From Phenylobacterium sp. NIBR 498073 (lineage in GTDB: Bacteria; Pseudomonadota; Alphaproteobacteria; Caulobacterales; Caulobacteraceae): a stretch of DNA of 64,000 nt. Location: positions 930,001 through 994,000 of the forward strand of contig NZ_CP114599.1 of NCBI RefSeq assembly GCF_027286305.1, read 5' to 3'. The notes beneath the pieces were generated by a model. It saw only the letters and a list, made by a program, of their open reading frames with translations. It was not told the DNA's origin and ran no database searches. Positions 56,664-64,000 of this stretch are shown piece after piece. Both the position numbers and the translations under genes were made by a program. Position 1 is the first letter of the stretch; each line of letters begins with the position of its first letter.

Positions 56664-57950
56664 ATGTCCGAGCCCGCCCAGGCGCACACCCGCTACAGCG
56701 CCGTCGCGATCGTCCTGCACTGGCTGATCGCCGCGGCCATCGTGTTCCAGGTCATCATCGCCTGGCGGATGGGCGGCGGGCGGACCCCCGAGGGCTTCGC
56801 CCTCATCCAACTTCACAAGTCGATCGGGATCACCGTCCTGCTGCTCAGCCTGGTTCGGCTGGCCTGGCGCCTGACCCACCGCCCGCCGCCGCTGCCGGCC
56901 GGCATGGCGACCTGGGAGAAGGCGCTGGCCAAGGTCGCGCACATCGGGCTCTACGTGATCATGATCGGTCTGCCGATCACCGGTTGGATCATGGTTTCGG
57001 CGAGCCGGATCCAGGTGCCGACCCTGCTCTACGGCGTCATTCCCTGGCCGCACGTGCCCGGACTGGCGCACCTGGCCGAGCCGGCCAAGAGCGCCTGGCA
57101 TGGCTTCGGCGAGACCGGGCATGAGGTCCTGACCTGGGGCGCCTATGCCCTGGTCGCGCTGCACGTGGCCGGGGCGCTCAAGCACCAGCTGTTTAGCAAG
57201 GACGAGCCGGTGCTGGCGCACATGGTCCCCGGGGCCCGTCCCGGCGCCTGGTTCGACCCGCGGCTGGTCGCCATCGCCGCCGCCGCCCTGGCGACCGTCG
57301 CCGCCGGCTACGCCGTGCGGCCTGCGCCGCCGGCCAGCAAGCCACTGCCGCCTCCGCCCGCAGTGGTCGAGGCCGCGCCGAGCGAAGCGCCGCAGGTCGC
57401 CGCGCCGGTGGTCGTCGAAACCGCGCCCACCACGGATACGCCGACTGAGACGGCCGCGCCGGCCTGGAAGGTCGACGCCGGATCGACCCTGGGCTTTGCG
57501 ACCGCCTGGGGCGGGGTGGCGATCGAGGGCCGCTTCGACCGATGGAACGCCGACATCCTGTTCAGCCCCGAGGCGCTCGACCGATCCAAGGTCAGCGTCG
57601 GCATCGACCTGGCCTCGGCGGTCAGCGGCGATGCGCAGCGCGACGAGTCCCTGCAGGGCGCGGACTGGTTCGACACCGCCGAGCACCCGAAGGCGACCTT
57701 CACCGCCACCCGCTTCGAGAAGACCGGCGAGAACCGCTACGTCGCCCATGGAACTCTCGCCCTGCGCGGGGCGAGCCACCCGCTGCGGCTGCCGTTCACG
57801 CTCAAGATCGAGGGCGACAAGGCGCGCGTCAGCGGTGTAACCACCCTCGACCGCACGGCCTTTGGCGTCGGACAGGGCGAGTGGAAGAACACCGATCAAA
57901 TTCCGGCCGAGGTGAAGGTGAGCGTCAACCTGACGGCGACGCGGCGCTAG
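56664..57950 (+). CDS. Cytochrome b561 - YceI fusion protein
   Basis: A 428-residue fusion. Residues 1-190 are a CybB/cytochrome b561-type membrane domain: HTRYSAVAIVLHWLIAAAI (His19), QLHKSIGI (His51), and HEVLTWGAYALVALHVAGALKHQL (His153, 167, 174) supply haem ligands; four helices are followed by a fifth (about 200-217). Residues 220-266 are a Pro/Ala linker, and 268-428 a YceI lipocalin-like domain (KVDAGSTLGFATAWGGVAIEGRF, WFDTAEHPKATF, TLDRTAFGVG). YceI binds an isoprenoid such as ubiquinone-like lipid, so the protein may pass electrons between a bound quinone and haem. Function is inference. Confidence 0.85.
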   Translation: MSEPAQAHTRYSAVAIVLHWLIAAAIVFQVIIAWRMGGGRTPEGFALIQLHKSIGITVLLLSLVRLAWRLTHRPPPLPAGMATWEKALAKVAHIGLYVIMIGLPITGWIMVSASRIQVPTLLYGVIPWPHVPGLAHLAEPAKSAWHGFGETGHEVLTWGAYALVALHVAGALKHQLFSKDEPVLAHMVPGARPGAWFDPRLVAIAAAALATVAAGYAVRPAPPASKPLPPPPAVVEAAPSEAPQVAAPVVVETAPTTDTPTETAAPAWKVDAGSTLGFATAWGGVAIEGRFDRWNADILFSPEALDRSKVSVGIDLASAVSGDAQRDESLQGADWFDTAEHPKATFTATRFEKTGENRYVAHGTLALRGASHPLRLPFTLKIEGDKARVSGVTTLDRTAFGVGQGEWKNTDQIPAEVKVSVNLTATRR

Positions 57951-58846
57951 ACGCCGCCGTCCGGGCGCTGCGCGAGGGCCAGCTGGTCATCCTGCCCACC
58001 GAGACGGTCTACGGGCTGGCGGGCGACGCCGGTGATCCGCGGGCGGTGGCGGCGATCTTCGAGGCCAAGGGCCGGCCGAGCTTCAACCCGCTGATCTCGC
58101 ACGTCGCCGACCTGGCGGGCGCCCAGAGGATCGCGGTCTTCGACGACCGCGCCCGGGCGCTGGCGCAGGCGTTTTGGCCCGGTCCCCTGACCCTGGTGCT
58201 GCCGGTCGCCGACCCCGTGGCGGTGAGCGACCTGGCCCGCGCCGGCCTCGACACCGTGGCGGTGCGCGTTCCGGTCCATCCGCTGGCCCGCGCGCTGCTG
58301 GCGCGGTTCGGCGGGCCGGTGGTGGCGCCGTCGGCCAACCGCTCGGGACGGCCCAGCCCCACCAACTACGCCGACGCCATGGAAGAGACGGGCGACAAGG
58401 TGGCGGCCGCGCTCGACGGCGGCCCCTGCGAGGTCGGCCTTGAGTCGACGGTGGTCGCGCTGCTCGACCAGCCGCGGCTGCTGCGGCCGGGCTCGGTCAC
58501 GCGCCAGCAGATCGAGGCGGTGATCGGCCCGCTGGCCGAGGCCGAGGCCGACGCCAAGCGCTCGCCCGGCCGGCTGGCCCGCCACTATTCGCCCAAGGCT
58601 CCGGTCCGGCTGAACGCCGACGCCCCGCAGCCGGGGGAGGCTTATCTCGCCTTCGGGCCCGGCGAGCACCGCTGGAACCTCAGCCCCACGGGCGACCTGC
58701 GCGAGGCCGCCGCGCGCCTCTTCGCCTATCTGCGCGACGCCGACCGCACAAACCCGGCGGCCATCGCCGTTGCCCCGATCCCGCAGGAGGGGCTGGGCGA
58801 GGCGATCAACGACCGGCTCAAGCGCGCCGCCGGTTTCGTCGGCTAG
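57881..58846 (+). CDS. tsaC: L-threonylcarbamoyladenylate synthase (Sua5/YrdC type)
   Basis: A protein of about 321 residues (start uncertain) making threonylcarbamoyl-AMP for the t6A37 tRNA modification. The YrdC domain carries VILPTETVYGLAGDA, KGRPSFNPLISHV and APSANRSGRPSPTNY; the C-terminal Sua5 domain has RSPGRLARHYSPKAPVRL. No ATG lies near the conserved start. The nearest in-frame start codon is GTG at 57881, giving a 70-base overlap with the fusion gene; an upstream ATG at 57542 would overlap far more. Start confidence is low, but identity is firm. Confidence 0.88.
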   Translation: MEEHRSNSGRGEGERQPDGDAALDAAVRALREGQLVILPTETVYGLAGDAGDPRAVAAIFEAKGRPSFNPLISHVADLAGAQRIAVFDDRARALAQAFWPGPLTLVLPVADPVAVSDLARAGLDTVAVRVPVHPLARALLARFGGPVVAPSANRSGRPSPTNYADAMEETGDKVAAALDGGPCEVGLESTVVALLDQPRLLRPGSVTRQQIEAVIGPLAEAEADAKRSPGRLARHYSPKAPVRLNADAPQPGEAYLAFGPGEHRWNLSPTGDLREAAARLFAYLRDADRTNPAAIAVAPIPQEGLGEAINDRLKRAAGFVG

Positions 58847-58863
58847 ATGTCGGGGCGAGAGCT

Positions 58864-59163
58864 ATGACGCCGATCGAGTATCGCCTCGAGCTCTACGACA
58901 CCTCCGGCCGGCATCGGCCGATCGCCGTCCTCACTGCGGCCGGTCCTTTCACACCTGTGTCGGTCGGCGACCGGTTCGACGACGAAGGCTGGCCGCGCCT
59001 GGATGCAGACGATCCGCCGGGCGCGCCCACGAGCCCGCGGCGCTACACGGTTCATTCCGTCAAGCATGTGGTGATCCAGCAGGGCGACCGCATCGTCGCG
59101 CGCTACTGCCTCAACCTGACCCCGTTCGACGGCGAGCGGTCGCCGGTGTGGGGCGCGGAGTAG
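58864..59163 (+). CDS. Small protein of unknown function
   Basis: A 99-residue protein starting 17 bases after the tsaC stop. It is rich in beta strands (EYRLELYDTSGRHRPIAVL, RYTVHSVKHVVIQQGDRIVARYCLNL) with one cysteine and no signal peptide. I do not recognise a family. Position suggests translation with tsaC, but there is no functional link. Confidence 0.65.
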   Translation: MTPIEYRLELYDTSGRHRPIAVLTAAGPFTPVSVGDRFDDEGWPRLDADDPPGAPTSPRRYTVHSVKHVVIQQGDRIVARYCLNLTPFDGERSPVWGAE

Positions 59164-59180
59164 CGGCGTGCCGCGGGCGT

Positions 59181-59615
59181 CTATGGCGGCCGGCATCTGT
59201 ACCCGAGCGGCTTGAACTCAAGACTCTTCGGAGACTGTTCGAGATCGGTCGGCAGCTGGAAATCGGCATAGGCCAAGCGGCCTGAGATCTCGCCGCCGGG
59301 CGCGACGTAGGTCGCACAGCCGCCCGGGCAATAGCCGGTGTTGAAGCCTCGCAGGGCGAACGTCCGCCCGGCGACGTGCAGAAAGACCCGGTCGCCGTCC
59401 TGGTCGATGGCCCCGCCCCGATTGGGCCAATGCTCGGGCAAGACGCAGACGCCGCTGTCGCCGGTGTTGCGATACCGGACCACCACCCGCCGATCGGCAG
59501 GCTGATCCTCAAAGCTGTAGGCAAGCGGCTGAAGCGTCGTCGTCGTCGCACATCCGGCGGCCGCAGCGACCCATGCGGCGACCATCCACCTGGTCCGACC
59601 TTTCGGCCTGCTCAT
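59181..59615 (-). CDS. Putative lipoprotein
   Basis: A 144-residue protein with a basic start (MSRPKGRTRW), a short hydrophobic stretch (MVAAWVAAAAGC) forming a lipobox-like end, then TTTT and a beta-rich domain with five cysteines (GCAT, GVCVLP, GYCPGG, GGCATYV, YRCRPP). The cysteines probably form disulfides in the periplasm. An upstream in-frame ATG would give a longer protein without signal logic, so I prefer this start. No family recognised. Confidence 0.6.
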   Translation of the reverse strand: MSRPKGRTRWMVAAWVAAAAGCATTTTLQPLAYSFEDQPADRRVVVRYRNTGDSGVCVLPEHWPNRGGAIDQDGDRVFLHVAGRTFALRGFNTGYCPGGCATYVAPGGEISGRLAYADFQLPTDLEQSPKSLEFKPLGYRCRPP

Positions 59616-59756
59616 GACTTGGAGCTTGGTCTGGCGGCAAGGCCTCCGCAACTGGCCCTGCCCGCAAAGGGAACTTGCGCGCCCTGGCCAGTGATGTTTC
59701 GTTCGACTATCCGGCATATGCCCTAATCGCGGCTACGCGACGTGGAGTACGACAAC

Positions 59757-60173
59757 GTGACAGCATCACTCGCGACAATTGCTCATCCGTTCGCCGAGAC
59801 GATGAAGCTCTGTGTTGACGAGCGAAGCGCAGGGCGCAGCATCTGCTCAATCGAGATCGAACCGGGCATTCACCACAATCCGCACCACGTCGCCCACGGC
59901 GCCGTGTTTTACGCCTTAGCTGACACGGGCATGGGGGCGGCGCTCTACCCCACCCTGGATGCGGGTGAGACGTGCGCCACCATTGAAATCAAGATCACCT
60001 ATTTCCGTCCTGCTCCCGCGGGCACTATCCGGTGCGAGACGGTGGTGCTCAATCGCGGGCGGACAATCGCAAATCTCGATTCTCGCCTCAATCTCGGCGA
60101 CACGTTGATCGCGCAGGCCAATGGCAATTTCGCAATCCTGAAGCAGAAGGAAACTGCCGCGGCCGCTGCATAA
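59757..60173 (+). CDS. PaaI-type hotdog thioesterase
   Basis: A 138-residue hotdog-fold thioesterase. HHNPHHVAHGAVFYALADTGMGAAL is the family motif: the HG loop and the aspartate in ADTG correspond to the PaaI-like active site. ATIEIKITYFRPAPAGTI and NFAILKQK complete the fold. I start at the GTG with GGAG nine bases upstream; an earlier GTG lacks a site. Its codon use is looser and more AT-rich than that of most neighbours. Substrate: probably an aromatic or short-chain acyl-CoA. Confidence 0.82.
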   Translation: MTASLATIAHPFAETMKLCVDERSAGRSICSIEIEPGIHHNPHHVAHGAVFYALADTGMGAALYPTLDAGETCATIEIKITYFRPAPAGTIRCETVVLNRGRTIANLDSRLNLGDTLIAQANGNFAILKQKETAAAAA

Positions 60174-60414
60174 GCGACATGGCCCGGCAAAGGCGGTCAC
60201 TACCCCGGTGATTCCGAAAAGTTGCATGGGCGCCCAGGCGGCCCATGGAGATCCTGCCCTGCCTGGAGCTGCGCAAGGCCTCCAGCGCATTCGCGGGTGG
60301 GTGCGGCCAGGTGGCGAACATGGCGTCCGCTGGGGGCGCCTTCGACTGGAAAACCGGCCTTGATGCGCGCAAGCTGAAACCGAACGTCGCCACCAGTCAT
60401 TGGGAGGCCCAGGG
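60174..60414. other. Gap with no supported gene
   Basis: About 240 bases between the thioesterase and the ODP-type hydrolase. Frames are open here but none has a ribosome site and a coherent family pattern. GGGAGG near its end serves the next gene. Confidence 0.4.
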
Positions 60415-61155
60415 ATGGAAGTTCGCGCTGCTGAGATCGCCGACGGGGTCTATCGCTTCTCGACCTTCGTGCCTGACATCGCGCCGCCGCTCGGCTTCAC
60501 CTTCAACCAGTATCTGATCACCGCCGAGGAGCCGTTGCTGTTCCACACCGGCCCCAAGCGGATGTTCCCGCAGATCTCGGAGGCGGTCAGCCGCATCCTG
60601 CCGCTTGAGGCGCTGCGGTGGATTTCGTTCGGCCATGTCGAGTCCGACGAGTGCGGGTCGATGAACGAGTGGCTGGCCGCGGCGCCCGCCGCCACGGTCG
60701 CGCATGGCGTCACCGCCTGCATGGTTTCGCTGAACGATCTCGCCGACCGACCGCCACGCGTGCTCGCCGACGGAGAGGTGCTGGATCTCGGCGGCCGGCG
60801 CGTGCGCTGGCTCGACACGCCGCATGTGCCGCATGCCTGGGAGTCGGGCCTGATCTACGAGGAAGCCGGCCGCACCCTGTTTTCCGGCGACCTGTTCACC
60901 CAATGCGGGGACGGCCCGCCGCTCACCGAGGCGAGCATCGTCGAGGCGGCGATCAGCGCCGAGACCATGTTCCAGGCCAGTTCGCTGACGCCCGAGCTGG
61001 GAACGACCATCCGCCGCCTGGCGAAGCTTAGCCCCAGCAAATTGGCGGTGATGCACGGGTCTTGCTTTGAGGGCGATTGCTCAACTCAGCTGGAGCGTCT
61101 CGCCGCGTTCTACGACGGCGCGCTTGAAGCGGCCTGGAGCAGCGCGCACGGCTGA
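60415..61155 (+). CDS. ODP-type metallo-beta-lactamase fold protein
   Basis: A 246-residue hydrolase-fold protein of the oxygen-binding diiron (ODP) group, related to flavodiiron proteins but without flavodoxin. The metal site begins HVESDE (His74, Glu76, Asp78), where Glu79 replaces the second histidine of the usual HxExDH. Further ligand candidates are HVPHAW, FSGDLF and MHGSCF. GGGAGG lies eight bases before the ATG. It may be an oxygen or nitric oxide sensor/reductase; a non-redox hydrolase is possible. Confidence 0.8.
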   Translation: MEVRAAEIADGVYRFSTFVPDIAPPLGFTFNQYLITAEEPLLFHTGPKRMFPQISEAVSRILPLEALRWISFGHVESDECGSMNEWLAAAPAATVAHGVTACMVSLNDLADRPPRVLADGEVLDLGGRRVRWLDTPHVPHAWESGLIYEEAGRTLFSGDLFTQCGDGPPLTEASIVEAAISAETMFQASSLTPELGTTIRRLAKLSPSKLAVMHGSCFEGDCSTQLERLAAFYDGALEAAWSSAHG

Positions 61156-61169
61156 GAGCGGAGGCACGG

Positions 61170-61724
61170 TCAGAACGCGACGGGCGGCAGGTCCCTAAGT
61201 CGCGGCGCGGAGCGGTCCCGCCCGGAGAGGATGGCGTCGTGGGGATCGACGCCCCAGTCGATGCGCAGGTCCGGGTCGTCCCAGGCGATAGCGCCCTGGT
61301 GCTGCGGGGCGTGGGGGCGGTCGACCTTGAGGAGCAGTTCGCTGTCGTCGGCGAGGGTGACGCATCCGCGGGCGAAGCCGCGTGGCGAGTAGAGTTGCTC
61401 GCCGCCTTCGGCGCTCAGCCGCGCGCCTGCCCACCGGCCGAAGGTCGGCGAGCCGGAACGGATGTCCACGGCGACGTCATAGGCGGCTCCGCGCAGCACG
61501 CGCATGAGCTTGGCCTGCGCAAAGGGCGCGGCCTGGAAGTGAAGGCCGCGGACCGTGCCGGCGCGCCGCGAGTTCACCTGATTGTCCCGCAGGAAGTCGG
61601 CCTCGATCCCCGCCGCCGCCAGGCGCGAGCGCTCCCAGGTGGCCGAGACCCATCCGCGTGCATCCTCGCGGCGCTCTGGAACCAGCAGCCGCACTTCGGG
61701 GAGGGCCAGCGAGGCGACCTTCAT
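61170..61724 (-). CDS. rfbC: dTDP-4-dehydrorhamnose 3,5-epimerase family
   Basis: A 184-residue cupin of the RmlC/RfbC family. DNQVNSRRAGTVRGLHFQ (about 47-64) carries the active-site His, AYDVAVDIRSGSPTFGRW the second block, and LYSPRGFARGCVTLADDSELLLKVD the third. It would make dTDP-L-rhamnose precursors or a similar sugar nucleotide. rfbA, rfbB and rfbD are not in the window, so it may act in another pathway. GGGGAGG lies about eight bases upstream of the ATG. Confidence 0.87.
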   Translation of the reverse strand: MKVASLALPEVRLLVPERREDARGWVSATWERSRLAAAGIEADFLRDNQVNSRRAGTVRGLHFQAAPFAQAKLMRVLRGAAYDVAVDIRSGSPTFGRWAGARLSAEGGEQLYSPRGFARGCVTLADDSELLLKVDRPHAPQHQGAIAWDDPDLRIDWGVDPHDAILSGRDRSAPRLRDLPPVAF

Positions 61725-61749
61725 CGATGCGGCCTCCCCTGGGCGCCGG

Positions 61750-62085
61750 TCAGCCGCCGGCGGCGACAATCTCGATCTGCAGCGGGCCGCCACCGGCGAC
61801 GATCTCGAGCAGGCGGTCGATATTCGGGTGCGCGCCGGGGCGGCTGCGGGCGTCGGCCGTGTGCTCGGCGAACACCGCCAGGCCATGCTCGGCCGCCTGC
61901 GCATCCAGGGCGCCGAAGGCCTGCTTGAGGTACTGGTAGACGGCCAGCGAGCCTTGCTTGCCAGGCTGGTTCTCGATGCTGGCGAGGACCTTGCCCTGGG
62001 CGTCGATGAGGTCGATGCGCTGCACGCCGTCGATCGCCGGCAGTCGCTGCAGGTTGTCCTTGAAGGTCGCGCCCGGGTGAATCAT
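61750..62085 (-). CDS. DUF2322 family protein
   Basis: A 111-residue protein starting MIHPGATFKDNLQRLPAIDGVQRIDL, followed by SIENQPGKQGSLAVYQYL and EHTADARSRPGAHPNIDRLLEI. This matches DUF2322. No signal peptide. Function unknown. It precedes the rfbC homologue by 25 bases on the same strand, so they may share a transcript. Starting further upstream gives a non-family N-terminus. Confidence 0.82.
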   Translation of the reverse strand: MIHPGATFKDNLQRLPAIDGVQRIDLIDAQGKVLASIENQPGKQGSLAVYQYLKQAFGALDAQAAEHGLAVFAEHTADARSRPGAHPNIDRLLEIVAGGGPLQIEIVAAGG

Positions 62086-62251
62086 CGCCAGCCTGTCTCG
62101 AAGTTGATCGCAGGAGGCGTGTAGCACTTGCCGGGCCGAACGCCAGGACGAGACGAAGGCGGGGTCCAAGGGGGCGGGCGCGGGCCCGCGAGCGTGGCCA
62201 TGCCCAAACGAATAATCAACCTATGGTGCAAAGCATGGTCCGCTTTCGCGA

Positions 62252-64000
62252 ATGACGTGGGCCATGCAGAAGAATCTCGAAAGTGGAGCGGTGCGCGCGC
62301 GCGCCGAAGTCCGACCGTCGGACCATCGCCGTCTCCTGTTCTCCGCCGCCCCGCTGATGTTTGCATTGGCCAGCGCGGCGCCGGCCTTGGCCCAGTCCGT
62401 GACGGGCGGCGGCGATCTAAACCAGAGTCCCATCCAGACGCCGGACTGGGTCGTCGCCGGCGATCTCATCGTGGGCGTTGCGGGCCCCGGTACGCTGACC
62501 ATCGAGGACGGCGGAACCGTGGAGAACGACTCCGGATATGTCGGCGACGGCGCCGCCGGGCAGGGGACGGTCACGGTCTCCGGCCAGGGCGGCGGACAGG
62601 CTTCGACCTGGACCAACAATGGCCTGCTGGCGGTCGGCCAGTCGGGCACGGGCACGCTGACCATCGAGGATGGCGGCCTGGTGACCAGCCAGTACAGCTA
62701 TGTCGGCGCGGACCCCACCGGCGATGGCACGGTGACCGTGCGCGGCCGTGGCGCCGACGGCGTCGCGTCGACCTGGACCAACGGTGATCTCCACCTCGGC
62801 GATCTCGGGATCGGCCGGCTGATCATCGAGAACGGCGGCGTGGTGAGCAACGCCTACGTGACGATCGGCGGCGGCGGGCCAGGCGTCAGCAGCGTGACGG
62901 TCTCGGGCCGCGACGCCCTGGGCGTGTCCACCTGGACGAGTTCGGGGCCGGTGTATGTCGGCGCGTTCAGTACAGGCTCCCTCCGCGTCGACGGCGGGGC
63001 CCTGATGCACAGCGACCAGGGCATAATCGGCGGCGAGATAGGCAGTCCGGGCGTTGGAACGGGCTCCGTGGTGATCTCGGGCACCGACGGCGCGGGCGCC
63101 GCCTCGACCTGGAACAGCGCGAACCTCTACGTCGGGGCCTATAGCAACGGCACGCTGACGATCGAGGACGGCGGCGTGGTGAACACGACCGGCGCCGGCT
63201 ATGTCGGTTACAACGGCGCCGGGCTGGGCACGCTGGTGATTTCCAGCAGCACCGGCGACGTCTCGACCTGGGACGTCTCGAACGAGATTTTCGCCGGCTT
63301 CGACGGGCATGGCGACCTGACCATCGAGAACGGCGGCAGGGTCATTGCGGGAGCGGGCGTCGTCGTCGCCAGAAACGCCGGGTCGGTCGGAGCCTTGAGC
63401 CTGCGGGGGGACGCCGGCGGGCGCGGCGTGCTGGAAGCCAGTTCGGTGTCTGGAGGACTCGGCGCGGCCACCCTCGATCTCGACGGCGGCGTGCTGCGAG
63501 CAACGTGGGGATCGTCGAATTTTCTTCCCGGGTTCAGCTCGCTGACCATCGGGGGCGAGGGCGCCTGGTTCGACACCAACGGCTATGACATCGGCGTCGC
63601 GTCGGACTTCTCCGGGACGTCGAGCTTCAACAAGCTTGGTCTGGGAAAACTGACGCTCACCGGCGACAGCTCGGCGTTCACGGGCGCGACCACCGTCTCT
63701 GCGGGCAAGCTGATGGTTGGCGAGACCGGCGCCGCCGCCGCGCTGGGCGGCGACGTCGACGTCCGGGCGGGCGGCGCCCTGGGCGGCGTCGGAAACATCG
63801 GCGGAAACGTGAACGTGGCCGGCTCCGGTGTTCTCTCTCCCGGCGGTTCGACCGCTCCGGGGACTCTGACGATCGGCGGCGACCTGACGCTCTCCGGCTC
63901 CTCGGTGCTGAACTTTCGGCTCGGCCAGGCGGGCACGGTCGGAGGCGGGTTGAACGATCTCCTGGTCGTCGGCGGCGCCCTGACTTTGGACGGCACGCTG
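62252..64000 (+). CDS. Autotransporter-type beta-helix surface protein, 3' end cut by window
   Basis: The reading frame stays open from 62252 to the window end (583 codons) with no stop. A long signal peptide ends near ALAQS. Residues 81-370 contain six repeats of 54 residues built on GTLTIEDGG and GTVTVSG; residues of about 458-494 (GLGKLTLTGDSSAFTGATTVSAGKL) match the PATR autotransporter-associated repeat. A C-terminal translocator barrel, if present, lies outside the window. The start could also be the ATG at 62264; no ribosome binding site is clear. It probably forms an extracellular or surface-anchored beta-helix adhesin. Confidence 0.87.
   Translation, partial: MTWAMQKNLESGAVRARAEVRPSDHRRLLFSAAPLMFALASAAPALAQSVTGGGDLNQSPIQTPDWVVAGDLIVGVAGPGTLTIEDGGTVENDSGYVGDGAAGQGTVTVSGQGGGQASTWTNNGLLAVGQSGTGTLTIEDGGLVTSQYSYVGADPTGDGTVTVRGRGADGVASTWTNGDLHLGDLGIGRLIIENGGVVSNAYVTIGGGGPGVSSVTVSGRDALGVSTWTSSGPVYVGAFSTGSLRVDGGALMHSDQGIIGGEIGSPGVGTGSVVISGTDGAGAASTWNSANLYVGAYSNGTLTIEDGGVVNTTGAGYVGYNGAGLGTLVISSSTGDVSTWDVSNEIFAGFDGHGDLTIENGGRVIAGAGVVVARNAGSVGALSLRGDAGGRGVLEASSVSGGLGAATLDLDGGVLRATWGSSNFLPGFSSLTIGGEGAWFDTNGYDIGVASDFSGTSSFNKLGLGKLTLTGDSSAFTGATTVSAGKLMVGETGAAAALGGDVDVRAGGALGGVGNIGGNVNVAGSGVLSPGGSTAPGTLTIGGDLTLSGSSVLNFRLGQAGTVGGGLNDLLVVGGALTLDGTL
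62492..63337 (+). repeat. Six tandem coding repeats of about 162 bp
   Basis: The conserved motif (ACGCTGACCATCGAGGACGG and close forms) begins at 62492, 62654, 62816, 62978, 63152 and 63314. The first three intervals and the last are exactly 162 bases (54 codons); the fourth is 174 (58 codons). Copies 3 and 4 are more diverged. Confidence 0.85.

Noticed and set aside
60245..60517. A 90-codon plus-strand frame before the ODP protein
   Set aside because: No family pattern and it overlaps the well-supported start at 60415, which has its own GGGAGG site.

Overview
The window is high-GC, densely packed bacterial chromosome, most likely from an alphaproteobacterium of the family Caulobacteraceae (Caulobacter/Phenylobacterium type). 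Evidence: almost every gene is strongly GC-biased; there is an UrcA-family protein and a TonB-dependent receptor; the cytochrome oxidase block runs ctaC-ctaD-ctaB-small membrane protein-ctaG-ctaE-DUF983-SURF1-thrC-M16 peptidase-GNAT-GGDEF/EAL, an order I associate from memory with Caulobacter crescentus around pdeA. I saw no rRNA, tRNA, CRISPR array or insertion sequence.

Layout. 0-5.5 kb (minus strand): envelope operon msbA-DUF374 acyltransferase-zinc transporter-waaA-lpxK (lipid A/LPS). 5.7-7.0 kb (plus): secreted DUF930-like protein and a tyrosine phosphatase. 7.0-12.5 kb (minus): ubiD, M23 peptidase, MAPEG protein, PmbA, CysQ, DUF4170. 12.6-24.9 kb: small housekeeping and stress genes on both strands, gamma-glutamyltransferase, an ETF-beta lysine methyltransferase homologue, HdeD, a TetR-desaturase pair, two SDR enzymes divergent from a MerR regulator, and ubiA. 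25.1-30.7 kb (plus): a putative 24-residue ORF with a near-perfect ribosome binding site, a SAM methyltransferase, two half-ABC exporters of identical length and a second methyltransferase, with hairpins in every gap. 30.7-37.8 kb: YcaQ-type glycosylase and PPK2; rsmE; gshA with a GFA-family partner; DUF427; a POT peptide transporter. 37.9-41.5 kb (minus): TonB receptor and TldD. 41.8-53.4 kb (plus): the aa3 oxidase and assembly cluster, thrC, M16 peptidase, GNAT and the PdeA-like phosphodiesterase. 53.4-62.1 kb: YqgE, peroxiredoxin, acyl-CoA dehydrogenase, a cytochrome b561-YceI fusion, threonylcarbamoyl-AMP synthase, small proteins, thioesterase, ODP-type metallo-hydrolase, RfbC homologue and DUF2322. 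62.25 kb to the end: the first part of a large autotransporter-like surface protein with six DNA-level repeats of about 162 bp.

How the genes work together: LPS assembly, ubiquinone synthesis (UbiA, UbiD) and cytochrome oxidase biogenesis are well represented. The least explained region is 25.1-30.7 kb, which I single out as the best candidate for an undescribed system: a possible modified-and-exported small product with RNA-level control. That is inference, not demonstration. Many start codons were placed by Shine-Dalgarno spacing and by 1- or 4-base stop/start overlaps, which are the dominant operon signature here.
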